Source: Myxococcota bacterium
Lineage (GTDB): Bacteria > Myxococcota_A > UBA9160 > UBA6930
DNA: 64,000 nt
Direction of reading: 5' to 3'
Assembly (NCBI GenBank): GCA_028277885.1
Contig: JANQFK010000018.1
Coordinates: forward strand, 1 to 64,000
Position numbers and translations under genes: made by a program. Shown here piece after piece: positions 14,790 through 25,560 of this stretch. Below the pieces are notes generated by a model, which saw nothing but the letters and a program-made list of their open reading frames with translations, searched no databases and was not told the DNA's origin. The stretch's first letter is position 1. Each line of letters begins with the position of its first letter.

Positions 14790-17198
14790 ATGGTCCCGAT
14801 CGAGCGTTGCCTCCCCTTCCTCCTCGCAGGCCTGCTGCTCGCCGGCGCCGCCCAGGCGGGGCCGCGCAGCTACATCGTGGTGCTCGAGGACGGCGTGCCC
14901 GGAGACGAGGTGGAGGCGAGGGCCGACGCCCTGCTCCAGGCCGTCCGACTCGCGGCGCCCTCCCTCGCCGTGAAGGAGATCGCCCGGGTCCGGAAGGTCG
15001 CGGGCCGCAACGTGACCACGCCGGAGAAGCGCGTCTTCCGCCACGTGTTCCGCGGCTTCGTGGTGGAGCTCGACGAGCGGGACGTCGCCGGCCTCGACGC
15101 GCTGCGCAGCCGTCCCGAGGTCGCCTTCGTGGCGGAGGACGGCCGGGTGCGGGCCTTCGCGCAGAGCACCGAGCCCGGCATGCAGCGCATGCGCGTCCCG
15201 CTGAACGCGATCGCGGACGTCGACGGGGTCGACGACCGCAGGGTCGATGCCGACATCGCGATCCTCGACACGGGGATCGCCGAGCATCCGGACCTGAACC
15301 TCCATCGCTCGGTCAGCATGATCTCCGGGGTGCCCGCCGAGGGCGACTCCACCGGCCACGGGACCCACGTGGCGGGGATCGCCGCGGCCATCGACAACGA
15401 CATCGGCGTCCACGGGGTGGCGCCGGGCGCGCGCCTCTGGTCGGTGAAGGTGCTTCCCTCGAACGCCTGGGGGAACGACTCCGACGTGATCGCCGGTCTC
15501 GACTACGTGGCCGCCCACGCGGACGAGATCGAGGTGGCGAACATGAGCATCGGCGAGTACGGCGGCGTCCCCGACGACCGCAACTGCGGCCGCACCAGCG
15601 GGGATCCGATGCACCTGGCCGTCTGCGGTGCGGTGGAGGCGGGCGTCGTGCTGGTCGCCGCCGCCGGCAACGGCATCGGCTTCAGCATCGAGACCCCGGC
15701 GTCCACCACCCGGCCGGCCCGCTACGACGAGGTCATCACCGTCTCCGCCGTCCGGGAGACCGACGGGCTGGGCCCGGGCGCGCTCGCCGAGCCGGATCCC
15801 GCGGACAACCGCTTCTGGGAGTTCAGCAACTTCGGCTACGACGTCGACCTGGCGGCGCCGGGAGCGGACGTCTACTCCACGTCCCGCTTCGGCGGGTACG
15901 CGGTGCTGAGCGGCACGAGCATGGCGGCGCCCGCCGTGGCGGGCGCCGCGGCGCTCTGGATCGTGAAGAACGGCAAGCCGCGCAACGCCAAGCAGGTGCG
16001 CTTCGTCCGCGACGAGCTGGTGCGCCTGTCCTTCCCCCGGAACGGCTTCGACAACGGCTTCAGCCACGACCGCGACCACTGGGGCGAGCCCCTGCTCGAC
16101 GTGGCGCCCATCGATCCGATCGCGGGCGACTCCCTGGAGCCCCGGCTCGTGAGCGACCGCCTCACCTACACCGAGGGGCAGGCCTGCCCGGCCGCCATCG
16201 TGGCCTTCGTGGGAGACGAGCGCGGCGTCGCCGTCACGGGCCTGCCGAGCAACGGCTTCCTGCCGTTCGTGCGGGGGGAGCCGGTGGAGGTCGCGTTCCG
16301 GGAGCTGGGGCGGGGCGCCTACCTGCTGCTGCTCGACGTGTCCGGGCTCGCCCCGGACCTCTACGACTTCCATGTGCGCGTCCGGAACCCCGCCGGCTTC
16401 GCGCGTACGGCGGGTCTCCAGTTCGTGGTGCGTGCCGAGACCGTGCCCAGCCTGGTGGTCCAGAGCCTCGAGCCCGCGAGCCCGATCCTGCTGCCGGGCT
16501 CGGCGAGCCAGGGCTTCGATGCCCGCCTCGCCTTCGAGGACGGCACGCCGTTCACGATGTGGAACGGCGGCCCCTGGGACGCCAACGAGACCTTGACCTC
16601 GACCTTCAGCGGCGGCACGCCGGTGAGCTGGAGCCTGCCCGTGATCACGGGCTGGACCTACGCGGACTACGTCGGAAGCGCCTCCACGGCGGACCTGGGC
16701 GAGGGCGTCTACACGCTCGGCATCGAGGCGAGCTTCCAGGACCTGTCGGTCTCGGCCCGCACGGCCTTCGCGATCGAGGCCCCCGCGCCCGACCTCACGG
16801 CGGAGCTGCGGGCGGGCCGGACGCACTTCGACTTCGCCCAGCCGATCCCGCCGCCGGAGCTGGTGCTCACGGTCTCGGTCGAGGACGAGCTGCTGCAGCC
16901 CGTCACCGGGCTCACCAGCGCGCTGCAGGATCCGATCGCGGTCTCCCTCGACGGCCGGGTGCTCGACGGAGTCGAGTTCGAGGCGGTGCAGCCGTGGGGC
17001 CGCTATCGCTCCAGCGGGATCGATCTGGCCGGTCTCGCACACGGCGCGCACCGGGTCTCCGTCGAGGTCGTGGACACGCGGGGCCTCGTGGCCGAGGACC
17101 GCCTCGAGATCGAAGTGAACCGCCTGGCGGTGGTGCCCCGGCCGGGGCTGCTGATCCGGCCCTGTCCGGGCACGATCCAGGCGGCGATGCGCCGCTGA
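14790..17198 (+). CDS. Secreted subtilisin-like S8 peptidase
   Basis: Secreted serine protease of 802 residues. Layout: signal peptide (to about residue 23), an inhibitor-I9 prodomain (YIVVLEDG to VAEDGRVRAF, 28-124) that would act as chaperone and be removed, the S8 catalytic domain (about 150-420) with Asp160 (AILDTG), His193 (GHGTHVAG), the oxyanion Asn (AAGNG) near 294 and Ser377 (SGTSMAAP), then about 370 residues of beta-rich C-terminal domains of unknown function. All catalytic residues are present. A TATGAT box lies 36 bases before ATG 14790. No membrane anchor is evident. Monocistronic, with a 36-base gap to the next gene. Confidence 0.95.
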   Translation: MVPIERCLPFLLAGLLLAGAAQAGPRSYIVVLEDGVPGDEVEARADALLQAVRLAAPSLAVKEIARVRKVAGRNVTTPEKRVFRHVFRGFVVELDERDVAGLDALRSRPEVAFVAEDGRVRAFAQSTEPGMQRMRVPLNAIADVDGVDDRRVDADIAILDTGIAEHPDLNLHRSVSMISGVPAEGDSTGHGTHVAGIAAAIDNDIGVHGVAPGARLWSVKVLPSNAWGNDSDVIAGLDYVAAHADEIEVANMSIGEYGGVPDDRNCGRTSGDPMHLAVCGAVEAGVVLVAAAGNGIGFSIETPASTTRPARYDEVITVSAVRETDGLGPGALAEPDPADNRFWEFSNFGYDVDLAAPGADVYSTSRFGGYAVLSGTSMAAPAVAGAAALWIVKNGKPRNAKQVRFVRDELVRLSFPRNGFDNGFSHDRDHWGEPLLDVAPIDPIAGDSLEPRLVSDRLTYTEGQACPAAIVAFVGDERGVAVTGLPSNGFLPFVRGEPVEVAFRELGRGAYLLLLDVSGLAPDLYDFHVRVRNPAGFARTAGLQFVVRAETVPSLVVQSLEPASPILLPGSASQGFDARLAFEDGTPFTMWNGGPWDANETLTSTFSGGTPVSWSLPVITGWTYADYVGSASTADLGEGVYTLGIEASFQDLSVSARTAFAIEAPAPDLTAELRAGRTHFDFAQPIPPPELVLTVSVEDELLQPVTGLTSALQDPIAVSLDGRVLDGVEFEAVQPWGRYRSSGIDLAGLAHGAHRVSVEVVDTRGLVAEDRLEIEVNRLAVVPRPGLLIRPCPGTIQAAMRR

Positions 17199-17234
17199 CG
17201 CAGGCAGCCCACCGCCCCGCAGGCAGGGAGGACC

Positions 17235-17792
17235 ATGGCCGACCTCCAGATGCGCCCGCGCTTCGCCGTCGACGTGACGTGCGGCCTGGAGACGCTGGTG
17301 GCGACGCTCGAGGAGGTCGCCCGAGAGGCCGAGCCGCCCCTCGCCGGCCACTTCAGCGTGCGTCACTGCCTGGTCCAGATCCCGCCGGCGCGCCGCGCCT
17401 TCTGGTCGCCGGAGCTCGACGTGACCTTCGAGCGGCTGGAGCCGGAAGCCGAGGGAGCGCCGGCGGGCCACCGCGTGCGCTGCCTGCTGGGGCCGCGCGC
17501 GACGGTGTGGACGGGCTTCGCCTTCGTGTTCGCGGTGCTCGGGGCCGCCGCCGTGGCCGGCACGCTCTACGGCTTCGCCCAGCTGACCCTGGGGCAGACC
17601 CCCTGGGCGCTCCTCGCGGTGCCCGTCGCCGGGGTGCTCGCCGGGCTGAACTACGCCTCGAGCTTCATCGGACAGGGCCTCGCCCTGGCGCAGATGTACG
17701 AGCTGCGTCGCGCCTTCGACCTGGGAGTCGAGCGCGCCGAGGAGCGGGCCCGCCGGGCGGCCCGCGAGCGAGCGGGCGGCTACCAGATCTGA
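17235..17792 (+). CDS. Membrane protein of unknown function
   Basis: I do not recognise this 185-residue protein. Residues 1-95 are soluble and include ETLVATLEEVAREAEPPLAGHFSV, then two hydrophobic helices (about 96-120 and 127-150) form a hairpin in the membrane, and the C terminus is a charged, possibly coiled helix (RRAFDLGVERAEERARRAARER). ATG 17235 follows GGGAGGACC. It stands 36 bases after the protease gene and 118 bases before PEP carboxylase; co-transcription with either is possible. Confidence 0.75.
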   Translation: MADLQMRPRFAVDVTCGLETLVATLEEVAREAEPPLAGHFSVRHCLVQIPPARRAFWSPELDVTFERLEPEAEGAPAGHRVRCLLGPRATVWTGFAFVFAVLGAAAVAGTLYGFAQLTLGQTPWALLAVPVAGVLAGLNYASSFIGQGLALAQMYELRRAFDLGVERAEERARRAARERAGGYQI

Positions 17793-17910
17793 GCCCGACC
17801 CGGCTCGCCCGGGCCGCGCTCGGCACACCGGGGCCGCCGCGCCCGCCGGCCCCGGCCCGGCGACGAGCGGCGAAGAGACACTCCCCTCCGAACCCGTCAT
17901 CCTCCCCGGC

Positions 17911-20685
<2,775 letters not shown>

Positions 20686-20718
20686 CGCCCCGCCTCCCGG
20701 GTCGGCTTCCGCCGCAAG

Positions 20719-20802
20719 GCGAGCCCCAAGGGCTCGCTCAGCTAGCTGCGATTCCGCTTCGCGGAATCTTTCGCGTCGTCGGCTGACCCTCTCGGGTCAG
20801 CC
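20719..20802 (+). repeat. Three-hairpin intergenic element, copy A
   Basis: Three perfect hairpins in a row: GCGAGCCC-CAA-GGGCTCGC (20719-20737), GATTCCGC-TTC-GCGGAATC (20750-20768) and GGCTGACCC-TCTC-GGGTCAGCC (20781-20802). It lies between ppc and the convergent WYL gene, and from 20742 onward is translated as that regulator's C terminus. Copies B, C and D match in order and flanking words; B and D show paired substitutions inside stems. No T-tract follows. Confidence 0.8.
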
Positions 20803-21782
20803 TCCTGGCCGGGCCGGTAGTTCGACAGCGCCCGGGCGATCTCCGCCGCGACCTCGTCCCGCAGCTCCTCGGGCTCGAGGACCTCGGCGGCCGCGCCGAA
20901 GCTCAGGATCCAGTCCCGCAGCTCCGTGGTGCTGCCCACCTCGAGGCACAGCTCGAGCGACCCGTCCGGCCCGGGCGCGGTCCTCTGGCTCGGGTGCCAG
21001 GTGCGCTCCGCCACCTGGAGCGCGCGCTCCTTGCTGAAGCGGATGCGCACCGGCCGGGCCGGCTCGGCCACCACCCCGAAGGCCCCCTCGGTGTAGGCCT
21101 CGAAGTCGAAGCTCTCCGGCACCTCGAAGGCCGCGTCCGTCACCTCCGCGGTGCGGATCCGCTCCACCGCGAAGGTGCGCACCTCGCCGCTCCTGTGGTC
21201 GTGGCCGATCACGTAGAGGCCGCCGCTGCGGTACCACAGGCGGTAGGGGTCGAGGCGGCGCGTCGCCACCTTGCCGGTGCTGCCCGTGCGGTAGCGCATC
21301 TCCACCGTGCGGTGGCGCAGCAGGGCGTCGTTCAGGCGCTCGATGGTCTCGCGCTGGTCGGCGTAGCGCTTGTGCGGGCCCGGCAGCACGCGGAAGGACT
21401 CGCCCAGCTGGTCGAGGAACTTCTCGATCTCCGGGCCCAGGCCGGCGCGGATCTTGTGGAGCGCCGAGGCGATGGAGTCGTGGAATACGGTGCCCTCGAG
21501 CACGCGCAGCAGGTCCTCGGAGAAGGCCAGGGCGAGGACCTCGTCGGGGGTGAAGGGGACGTCGCCCAGGCCGAAGCTCTCGAGGAAGCGGTAGTAGACG
21601 CGGCCGTCGCGCTTCTCGCTCACCACCGGGAAGCCGGCGTACATCAGCGCATCCAGGTCGCGGTAGACGGTGCGGCGCACCACGCCGAGGTCGTCGGCCA
21701 GGTCGTCGAGGCCGACGCCGGCCCGGCTGCGGGCCAGCCGCTGGATCAGCTGCCACTGGCGGGCCAGCTGGTCGCCGCGCAC
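20742..21782 (-). CDS. WYL-domain helix-turn-helix regulator
   Basis: DeoR/YafY-type transcription regulator of 346 residues. An N-terminal winged helix (LARSRAGVGLDDLADDLGVVRRTVYRDLDALMYAGFPV) is followed by a WYL sensor domain (EMRYRTGSTGKVATRRLDPYRLWYRSGGLYVIGHDHRSGEVRTFAVERI) and the C-terminal WCX extension. WYL domains are thought to bind nucleic acid fragments or small ligands. The final 20 or so residues (QEADPRGSADDAKDSAKRNRS) are encoded inside repeat element A and are not family-like. Start GTG 21782. Target genes are not evident; it may control itself or EF-P upstream. Confidence 0.92.
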   Translation of the reverse strand: MRGDQLARQWQLIQRLARSRAGVGLDDLADDLGVVRRTVYRDLDALMYAGFPVVSEKRDGRVYYRFLESFGLGDVPFTPDEVLALAFSEDLLRVLEGTVFHDSIASALHKIRAGLGPEIEKFLDQLGESFRVLPGPHKRYADQRETIERLNDALLRHRTVEMRYRTGSTGKVATRRLDPYRLWYRSGGLYVIGHDHRSGEVRTFAVERIRTAEVTDAAFEVPESFDFEAYTEGAFGVVAEPARPVRIRFSKERALQVAERTWHPSQRTAPGPDGSLELCLEVGSTTELRDWILSFGAAAEVLEPEELRDEVAAEIARALSNYRPGQEADPRGSADDAKDSAKRNRS

Positions 21783-21789
21783 CGCCCCG

Positions 21790-21856
21790 GCCTAGGAGGC
21801 CGACCCGGGGAGGGTCGGCCGACGGCGGAAGCTGCCGTGGCACGGCATCGCCGCTA
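21790..21856 (-). repeat. Hairpin intergenic element, copy D
   Basis: Read on the minus strand it starts at the EF-P stop codon with AACTAGC and runs through TGCCGT-GCC-ACGGCA (21833-21847) and a 9-bp stem GGCCGACCC/GGGTCGGCC (21798-21806 with 21812-21820), ending in GGCCTCCTAGG. Alignment to copy A is good over its full length; the last stem has C-G where A has T-A, so pairing is kept. It fills the gap between EF-P and the WYL gene. Confidence 0.75.
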
Positions 21857-22417
21857 GTTCACGCGCTCGACGTACTCGCGGCTGCGGGTGTCGACGCGGA
21901 TGGTCTCGCCCTCCTTGATGAAGAGCGGGACCTGGAGGGTGGCTCCGGTCTCGATGGTGGCGGGCTTGGTCGCGCCCGAGGCGGTGTCGCCCTTCACGCC
22001 CGGGTCGCACTGGGTGATCTGGGCCTCGATGAAGGCGGGCAGCTCGATGTTGAGGGGCTTGCCCCGCCAGAAGAGCACGTCGACCTCGAGGTTCTCCTTC
22101 AGGAACAGGATGTCGTCGCCCACCTGCTCCGCCGGGATCGGGATCTGGTCGTAGCTCGAGGTGTCCATGAACACGAGGGCGTCTCCGTCGCGGTAGAGGT
22201 ACTGCATGGTGCGGTCCTCGACGTCGGCCTCGTCCACCTTCTCGCCGGAGCGGAAGGTCTTGTCGACCTGCTTGCCGGTGCGCAGGTTCTTGATCTTCGT
22301 GCGCACGAAGGCGCCGCCCTTGCCGGGCTTCACGTGCTGGAAGTAGAGGATGACGAAGGGCTCCCCGTCGATCTCCATGCGGAGCCCGTTCTTGAACTGC
22401 GAGGTGTCCACGGCCAT
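21854..22417 (-). CDS. efp: Elongation factor P
   Basis: Helps the ribosome pass polyproline stretches. The 187-residue product has the three KOW/OB domains of EF-P: N-terminal FKNGLRMEIDGEPFVILYFQHVKPGKGGAF, with Lys33 at the tip loop position normally modified by EpmA-type lysylation, then the central ENLEVDVLFWRGKPLNIELP and the C-terminal TASGATKPATIETGATLQVPLFIKEGE. The proline-rich proteins in this window make such a factor useful. ATG 22417; the upstream gap with the epimerase is 61 bases. The stop is part of hairpin element D. Confidence 0.97.
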   Translation of the reverse strand: MAVDTSQFKNGLRMEIDGEPFVILYFQHVKPGKGGAFVRTKIKNLRTGKQVDKTFRSGEKVDEADVEDRTMQYLYRDGDALVFMDTSSYDQIPIPAEQVGDDILFLKENLEVDVLFWRGKPLNIELPAFIEAQITQCDPGVKGDTASGATKPATIETGATLQVPLFIKEGETIRVDTRSREYVERVN

Positions 22418-22478
22418 GGCTGAGGGCGCTCCCGGGGGGTCCGAAAGCGCCGAAGCTTAGCGGAAGCCCGAGGGCCAG

Positions 22479-23486
22479 TCAGGCGGCCGAGGTCTCCAGC
22501 CGCAGCACCCCGTCGCCGGCCCGGGAGAGGCCGATGCGGTAGGAGGGTGCGTAGCCGAGCTCGCGCTCGGCGAGGCCCGTGTCCAGGGTGAAGCCGTAGC
22601 GCAGGTGGTCGCCGTGGAGGAGCAGCGGGCCGCCCCCGGCCCAGCGCATCGCGGCCCCGGCCAGGCGCAGCAGGGAGCCGGGGGCCGGGAGGGCGGGTCG
22701 CCGCGTCCAGCGCGACAGCACCGAGAGGGGCACCGTCTCGACGCCGGCCACGTTGTAGATGCCCGCGCGGTCGCTCTCCACCGCGGCGCGCACGGCGCGG
22801 GCCACGTCCTTGTCGGCGACCAGGGCACACATGGGGTCGAAGCCCGCGGGCCGGAAGCGCAGCCGCCCGGGGCCGGCGAGGCCGGGGTTCAGGTAGACGT
22901 AGCCCCCCGACGCCACCACCGTGGGGACGCGCAGCAGCACCACGCGCAGGCGCTCGGCCCCCACCTCGCCGTGGAAGATCATGTCGCAGTCGATCCAGGA
23001 GCGGAGCTCGGGCGCCACCGTCGGGTCGAGGTCCAGCTCGCTGTTCTCGCGCAGGCGGTTCGCGTTGCCCGGCTGCAGCCGGTACACGTAGGCGCTCCCC
23101 ACGGTGACCAGGTTGCGGATGGAGCGCACCTCGAGGCAATGCTGCACCACGAGCCGGGCCTCGGCGGTGCGCAGGGGCAGGCCCGCGGCCACCGGGGCCT
23201 CCTCGTCCTGGGTGGCGCCGTGGCGCGGGACGTGGACCACGGTGTCGATCTCGGCCTCGCGCAGCGCCGCCGAGTGGAACAGGTCCGAGGCCGAGCGGTG
23301 GCGCGCGAGGTCGACGCGCACGTAGGAGAGCCGGCGGCTGCCGTCGGCGAGGAAGCGATCGAAGGCGCGCGGCGGCGGCCCGGCCCCGACGGTGAGCAGC
23401 TGCCCCACGCCGGGGTCGTGGTACAGGGTCTTCACGACGCGCCGGCCCAGGGGCTCGTCGGCGTGGGTGACGAGGACGTTCGCCAT
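22479..23486 (-). CDS. NAD-dependent epimerase/dehydratase-like protein (module 1)
   Basis: Extended SDR-like protein of 335 residues. The nucleotide-binding start is degenerate (VLVTHADEPLGRRVVKTL rather than TGGxGxxG). A core SAYVYRLQPGNANRLREN is reminiscent of the active-site strand, but the catalytic Tyr-x3-Lys is not obvious, so it may bind NAD without catalysing an epimerase reaction. A C-terminal part (NPGLAGPGRLRFRPAGFDPMCALVADKDVARAV) fits the substrate-binding half. It follows the acyltransferase with a TGATG junction, after ParA. A related protein at 49183 also sits next to a related acyltransferase, which suggests that the pair acts together. Confidence 0.82.
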   Translation of the reverse strand: MANVLVTHADEPLGRRVVKTLYHDPGVGQLLTVGAGPPPRAFDRFLADGSRRLSYVRVDLARHRSASDLFHSAALREAEIDTVVHVPRHGATQDEEAPVAAGLPLRTAEARLVVQHCLEVRSIRNLVTVGSAYVYRLQPGNANRLRENSELDLDPTVAPELRSWIDCDMIFHGEVGAERLRVVLLRVPTVVASGGYVYLNPGLAGPGRLRFRPAGFDPMCALVADKDVARAVRAAVESDRAGIYNVAGVETVPLSVLSRWTRRPALPAPGSLLRLAGAAMRWAGGGPLLLHGDHLRYGFTLDTGLAERELGYAPSYRIGLSRAGDGVLRLETSAA

Positions 23487-24718
23487 CAGCGGCTCCGGTC
23501 CACCAGGTGCTGCACCGTGCGGCGCACCTGGTTGGCGAGGTAGCGCACCAGCCGGGCGTCCTCGGCGCCCTCGGGCCCGAAGCGCTCGTGGAACTCGAAG
23601 GGCTCGCCGTACACGATGCGGTACTTGACCGGGTAGGGGAGCAGGCCCAGCGGGCCGAGCCACGGGAAGGTCGGGGTGATCGGCATGGCGGGGATGCCGA
23701 GGCGCCGCGCGAGCCCCTTCAGGTCGTAGAGGATCGGCGTCTGGTCGTCGCTGCCGATGAACGCCACGGGCACGATGGGGGCGCGGGCGCGCAGCGCCTG
23801 CTCGACGAAGCCCACGTGGAAGCCCTGGAGCCGGTAGCGCTGGCTGATGGGCTTGCGGATCCCGGAGACGCCCTCCGGGAACACCAGCACCGGGTGCCCC
23901 TCGTCGAGCAGGTCCGTGAAGTTCTCCCGCGTGCCGATCACCTGGCCCACCCGGGCGTAGAAGACGTTCACCCAGGGAAGCGTCCCGGCCCAGCGCTCCA
24001 CGATGGCGCGGGGCAGGCGCGGCGGGTCGCTGTTGAGGAACACGTCCACGACGCCCATGGCGCCGTCGAAGGGGAGCAGCCCCCCGTGGTTGCCGGCCAG
24101 GATGGCCGGGCCCTCCACGGGGATGTTCTCGTGGCCGCGGCTCTCCACCCGGAAGTACACGCGGTAGAGCGCGTAGAAGAGCGGGAACACCCGGCGCACC
24201 GTCTCCGGCGAGAGGCCGAAGCGGTCGTAGGAGCCGCCGCTCTCGACGAGGTGGGTGAGGGCGGCGAGGCGCCGGCGCTCCTCCTCGCCGAACCAGCGCT
24301 CGACCCAGCCCGAGACGTCGGGCAGCTCCACCTCCGAGAGCCGCGGCAGGCTGATGCGCCGGCGGCGGCGCGCGCGCGGCCCCGGCCGCGGCGGCTCGGC
24401 GGGCCGGGGCGGGGGCGGGGCCTCGGCGGTCTCCCCGACGGCCTCGTCCACCCGCGCCACCGGGGGCTCCACGGCGTGGAGCCGCGCGCGGGTCGGCGCC
24501 ACCGGCCGCGCCAATGGTGCCAGGCCGTCGATGCGGGCCAGGAAGGGATCGGGCTCGTCGAGCTCCGCGAAGGGGTCGCGGCCCAGCAGGGCGGGGCCGT
24601 CGGCGGAGAGCACGATGGGGTCCTCGGGGTTGCCGTCCAGCCAGAGCCCGCCGGCGGTGCCCGGGTCCAGGGGCGCGCCGCCGCCTTCGCCGTCTCCGGT
24701 CTCTCCGGTATCGCTCAC
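23486..24718 (-). CDS. Lysophospholipid acyltransferase-like protein with long N-terminal extension (module 1)
   Basis: Acyltransferase of the PlsC/LPLAT superfamily, 410 residues, probably membrane-associated. Residues 1-135 are low-complexity, Gly/Glu/Pro-rich and then strongly basic (PRARRRRRISLPRLSEVELP). The enzymatic part carries GNHGGLLPFDGAM, in which His and Asp are six residues apart as in the MGAT-like branch rather than the HX4D of PlsC, then VFPEGVSGIRKPISQRYRLQ and the VPVAFIGSDDQTPIL region. A conserved FPWLGPLGLLPYPVKYRI is shared with the second copy at 50131. GTG 24718 overlaps the ParA stop (GTGA). Acceptor lipid unknown. Confidence 0.85.
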   Translation of the reverse strand: MSDTGETGDGEGGGAPLDPGTAGGLWLDGNPEDPIVLSADGPALLGRDPFAELDEPDPFLARIDGLAPLARPVAPTRARLHAVEPPVARVDEAVGETAEAPPPPRPAEPPRPGPRARRRRRISLPRLSEVELPDVSGWVERWFGEEERRRLAALTHLVESGGSYDRFGLSPETVRRVFPLFYALYRVYFRVESRGHENIPVEGPAILAGNHGGLLPFDGAMGVVDVFLNSDPPRLPRAIVERWAGTLPWVNVFYARVGQVIGTRENFTDLLDEGHPVLVFPEGVSGIRKPISQRYRLQGFHVGFVEQALRARAPIVPVAFIGSDDQTPILYDLKGLARRLGIPAMPITPTFPWLGPLGLLPYPVKYRIVYGEPFEFHERFGPEGAEDARLVRYLANQVRRTVQHLVDRSR

Positions 24719-25560
24719 GGGGGGTCTCCTTCCGGCGGCGGCTCGCGGAGCTCGAGCTCCTCGGCGAGGGCCGCCAGGGCCTTGGCGCCCCGGCAGTTGG
24801 GCGCGTACTCGAAGATGGACTTCCCGCGGCTCTGGGCCTCGTCGATCTTGACGTGGAAGCCCAGCACCGTCTGGGCGATCTCCTTGGGGAACTGGTGCTT
24901 CAGGCGCTCCAGCACCTCGTGGGCCAGCTTGGTGCGGCGGTAGAAGGTCGGGATCACCATGCTGACGCGCAGCTTCTCGTTGCCGTAGCGGGTGCGCACC
25001 GTGCGGATGCTGCGCAGCAGCTCGGCGCAGCCGTCGAGGGCCAGGTAGGTGAGGGGTACCGGGATCACCACCTCCTCGGCGGCGCGCAGCACGTTCAGGG
25101 TGAGCGGGCCGAAGGAGGGCGGCGCATCCATCAGCACGAAGTCGTAGTCCCGGGTGCGGCGCGAGCGGGCCAGGCTGCGGCGCAGCCGGTCCGTGGGGTC
25201 GTCGTGGTCGCCGTCCCAGCCGGGCAGCATGGCGAGGGCCTTGTTGGCGATCACCAGGTCGAGGCGCGGGATGCCCGTGGGCACCACGGGCAGGGTGCCG
25301 TCCCCGGTGTGGTCGAGGGAGGCGGCGGGGGAGCCGATCGGGTCGTCGGCGAGGACCGAGTCGAGCAGCAGGTCGATGGAGGAGCGCTGGTTGCGCTGGA
25401 CGTCGAGGCCGAAGACCTTGCCGAGCTGGCCCTGGGGGTCCATGTCGATGCCGAGCACGCGACGGGCGCGCTTGAGCGCGAGGTAGGCGCCCAGGTTCGC
25501 TACCAGGGTAGTCTTGGCGCTGCCGCCCTTCTCGTTGATGAACGCGATCCGGCGCGGAAT
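24715..25560 (-). CDS. ParA/MinD-like ATPase with probable ATT start
   Basis: Deviant Walker ATPase of 281 residues. With the start I propose, the N terminus reads PRRIAFINEKGGSAKTTLVAN, a KGGxxKTT Walker A in which Ala replaces the usual Gly, then VLGIDMDPQGQLGK (Walker A' aspartate) and DYDFVLMDAPPSFGPLT (Walker B). ParA-type proteins position plasmids, chromosomes or protein clusters. The first ATG/GTG/TTG in frame is GTG 25458, which would delete the whole ATP site. ATT at 25560 stands six bases after GGAGGA, so it is the likely start. Leads an operon with an acyltransferase and an epimerase, an unusual setting. Confidence 0.85.
   Translation of the reverse strand: MPRRIAFINEKGGSAKTTLVANLGAYLALKRARRVLGIDMDPQGQLGKVFGLDVQRNQRSSIDLLLDSVLADDPIGSPAASLDHTGDGTLPVVPTGIPRLDLVIANKALAMLPGWDGDHDDPTDRLRRSLARSRRTRDYDFVLMDAPPSFGPLTLNVLRAAEEVVIPVPLTYLALDGCAELLRSIRTVRTRYGNEKLRVSMVIPTFYRRTKLAHEVLERLKHQFPKEIAQTVLGFHVKIDEAQSRGKSIFEYAPNCRGAKALAALAEELELREPPPEGDPP

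Noticed and set aside
24715..25560. Plasmid or chromosome partition locus (parABS)
   Set aside because: No ParB gene and no parS-like palindrome nearby; the following genes are lipid/SDR proteins.
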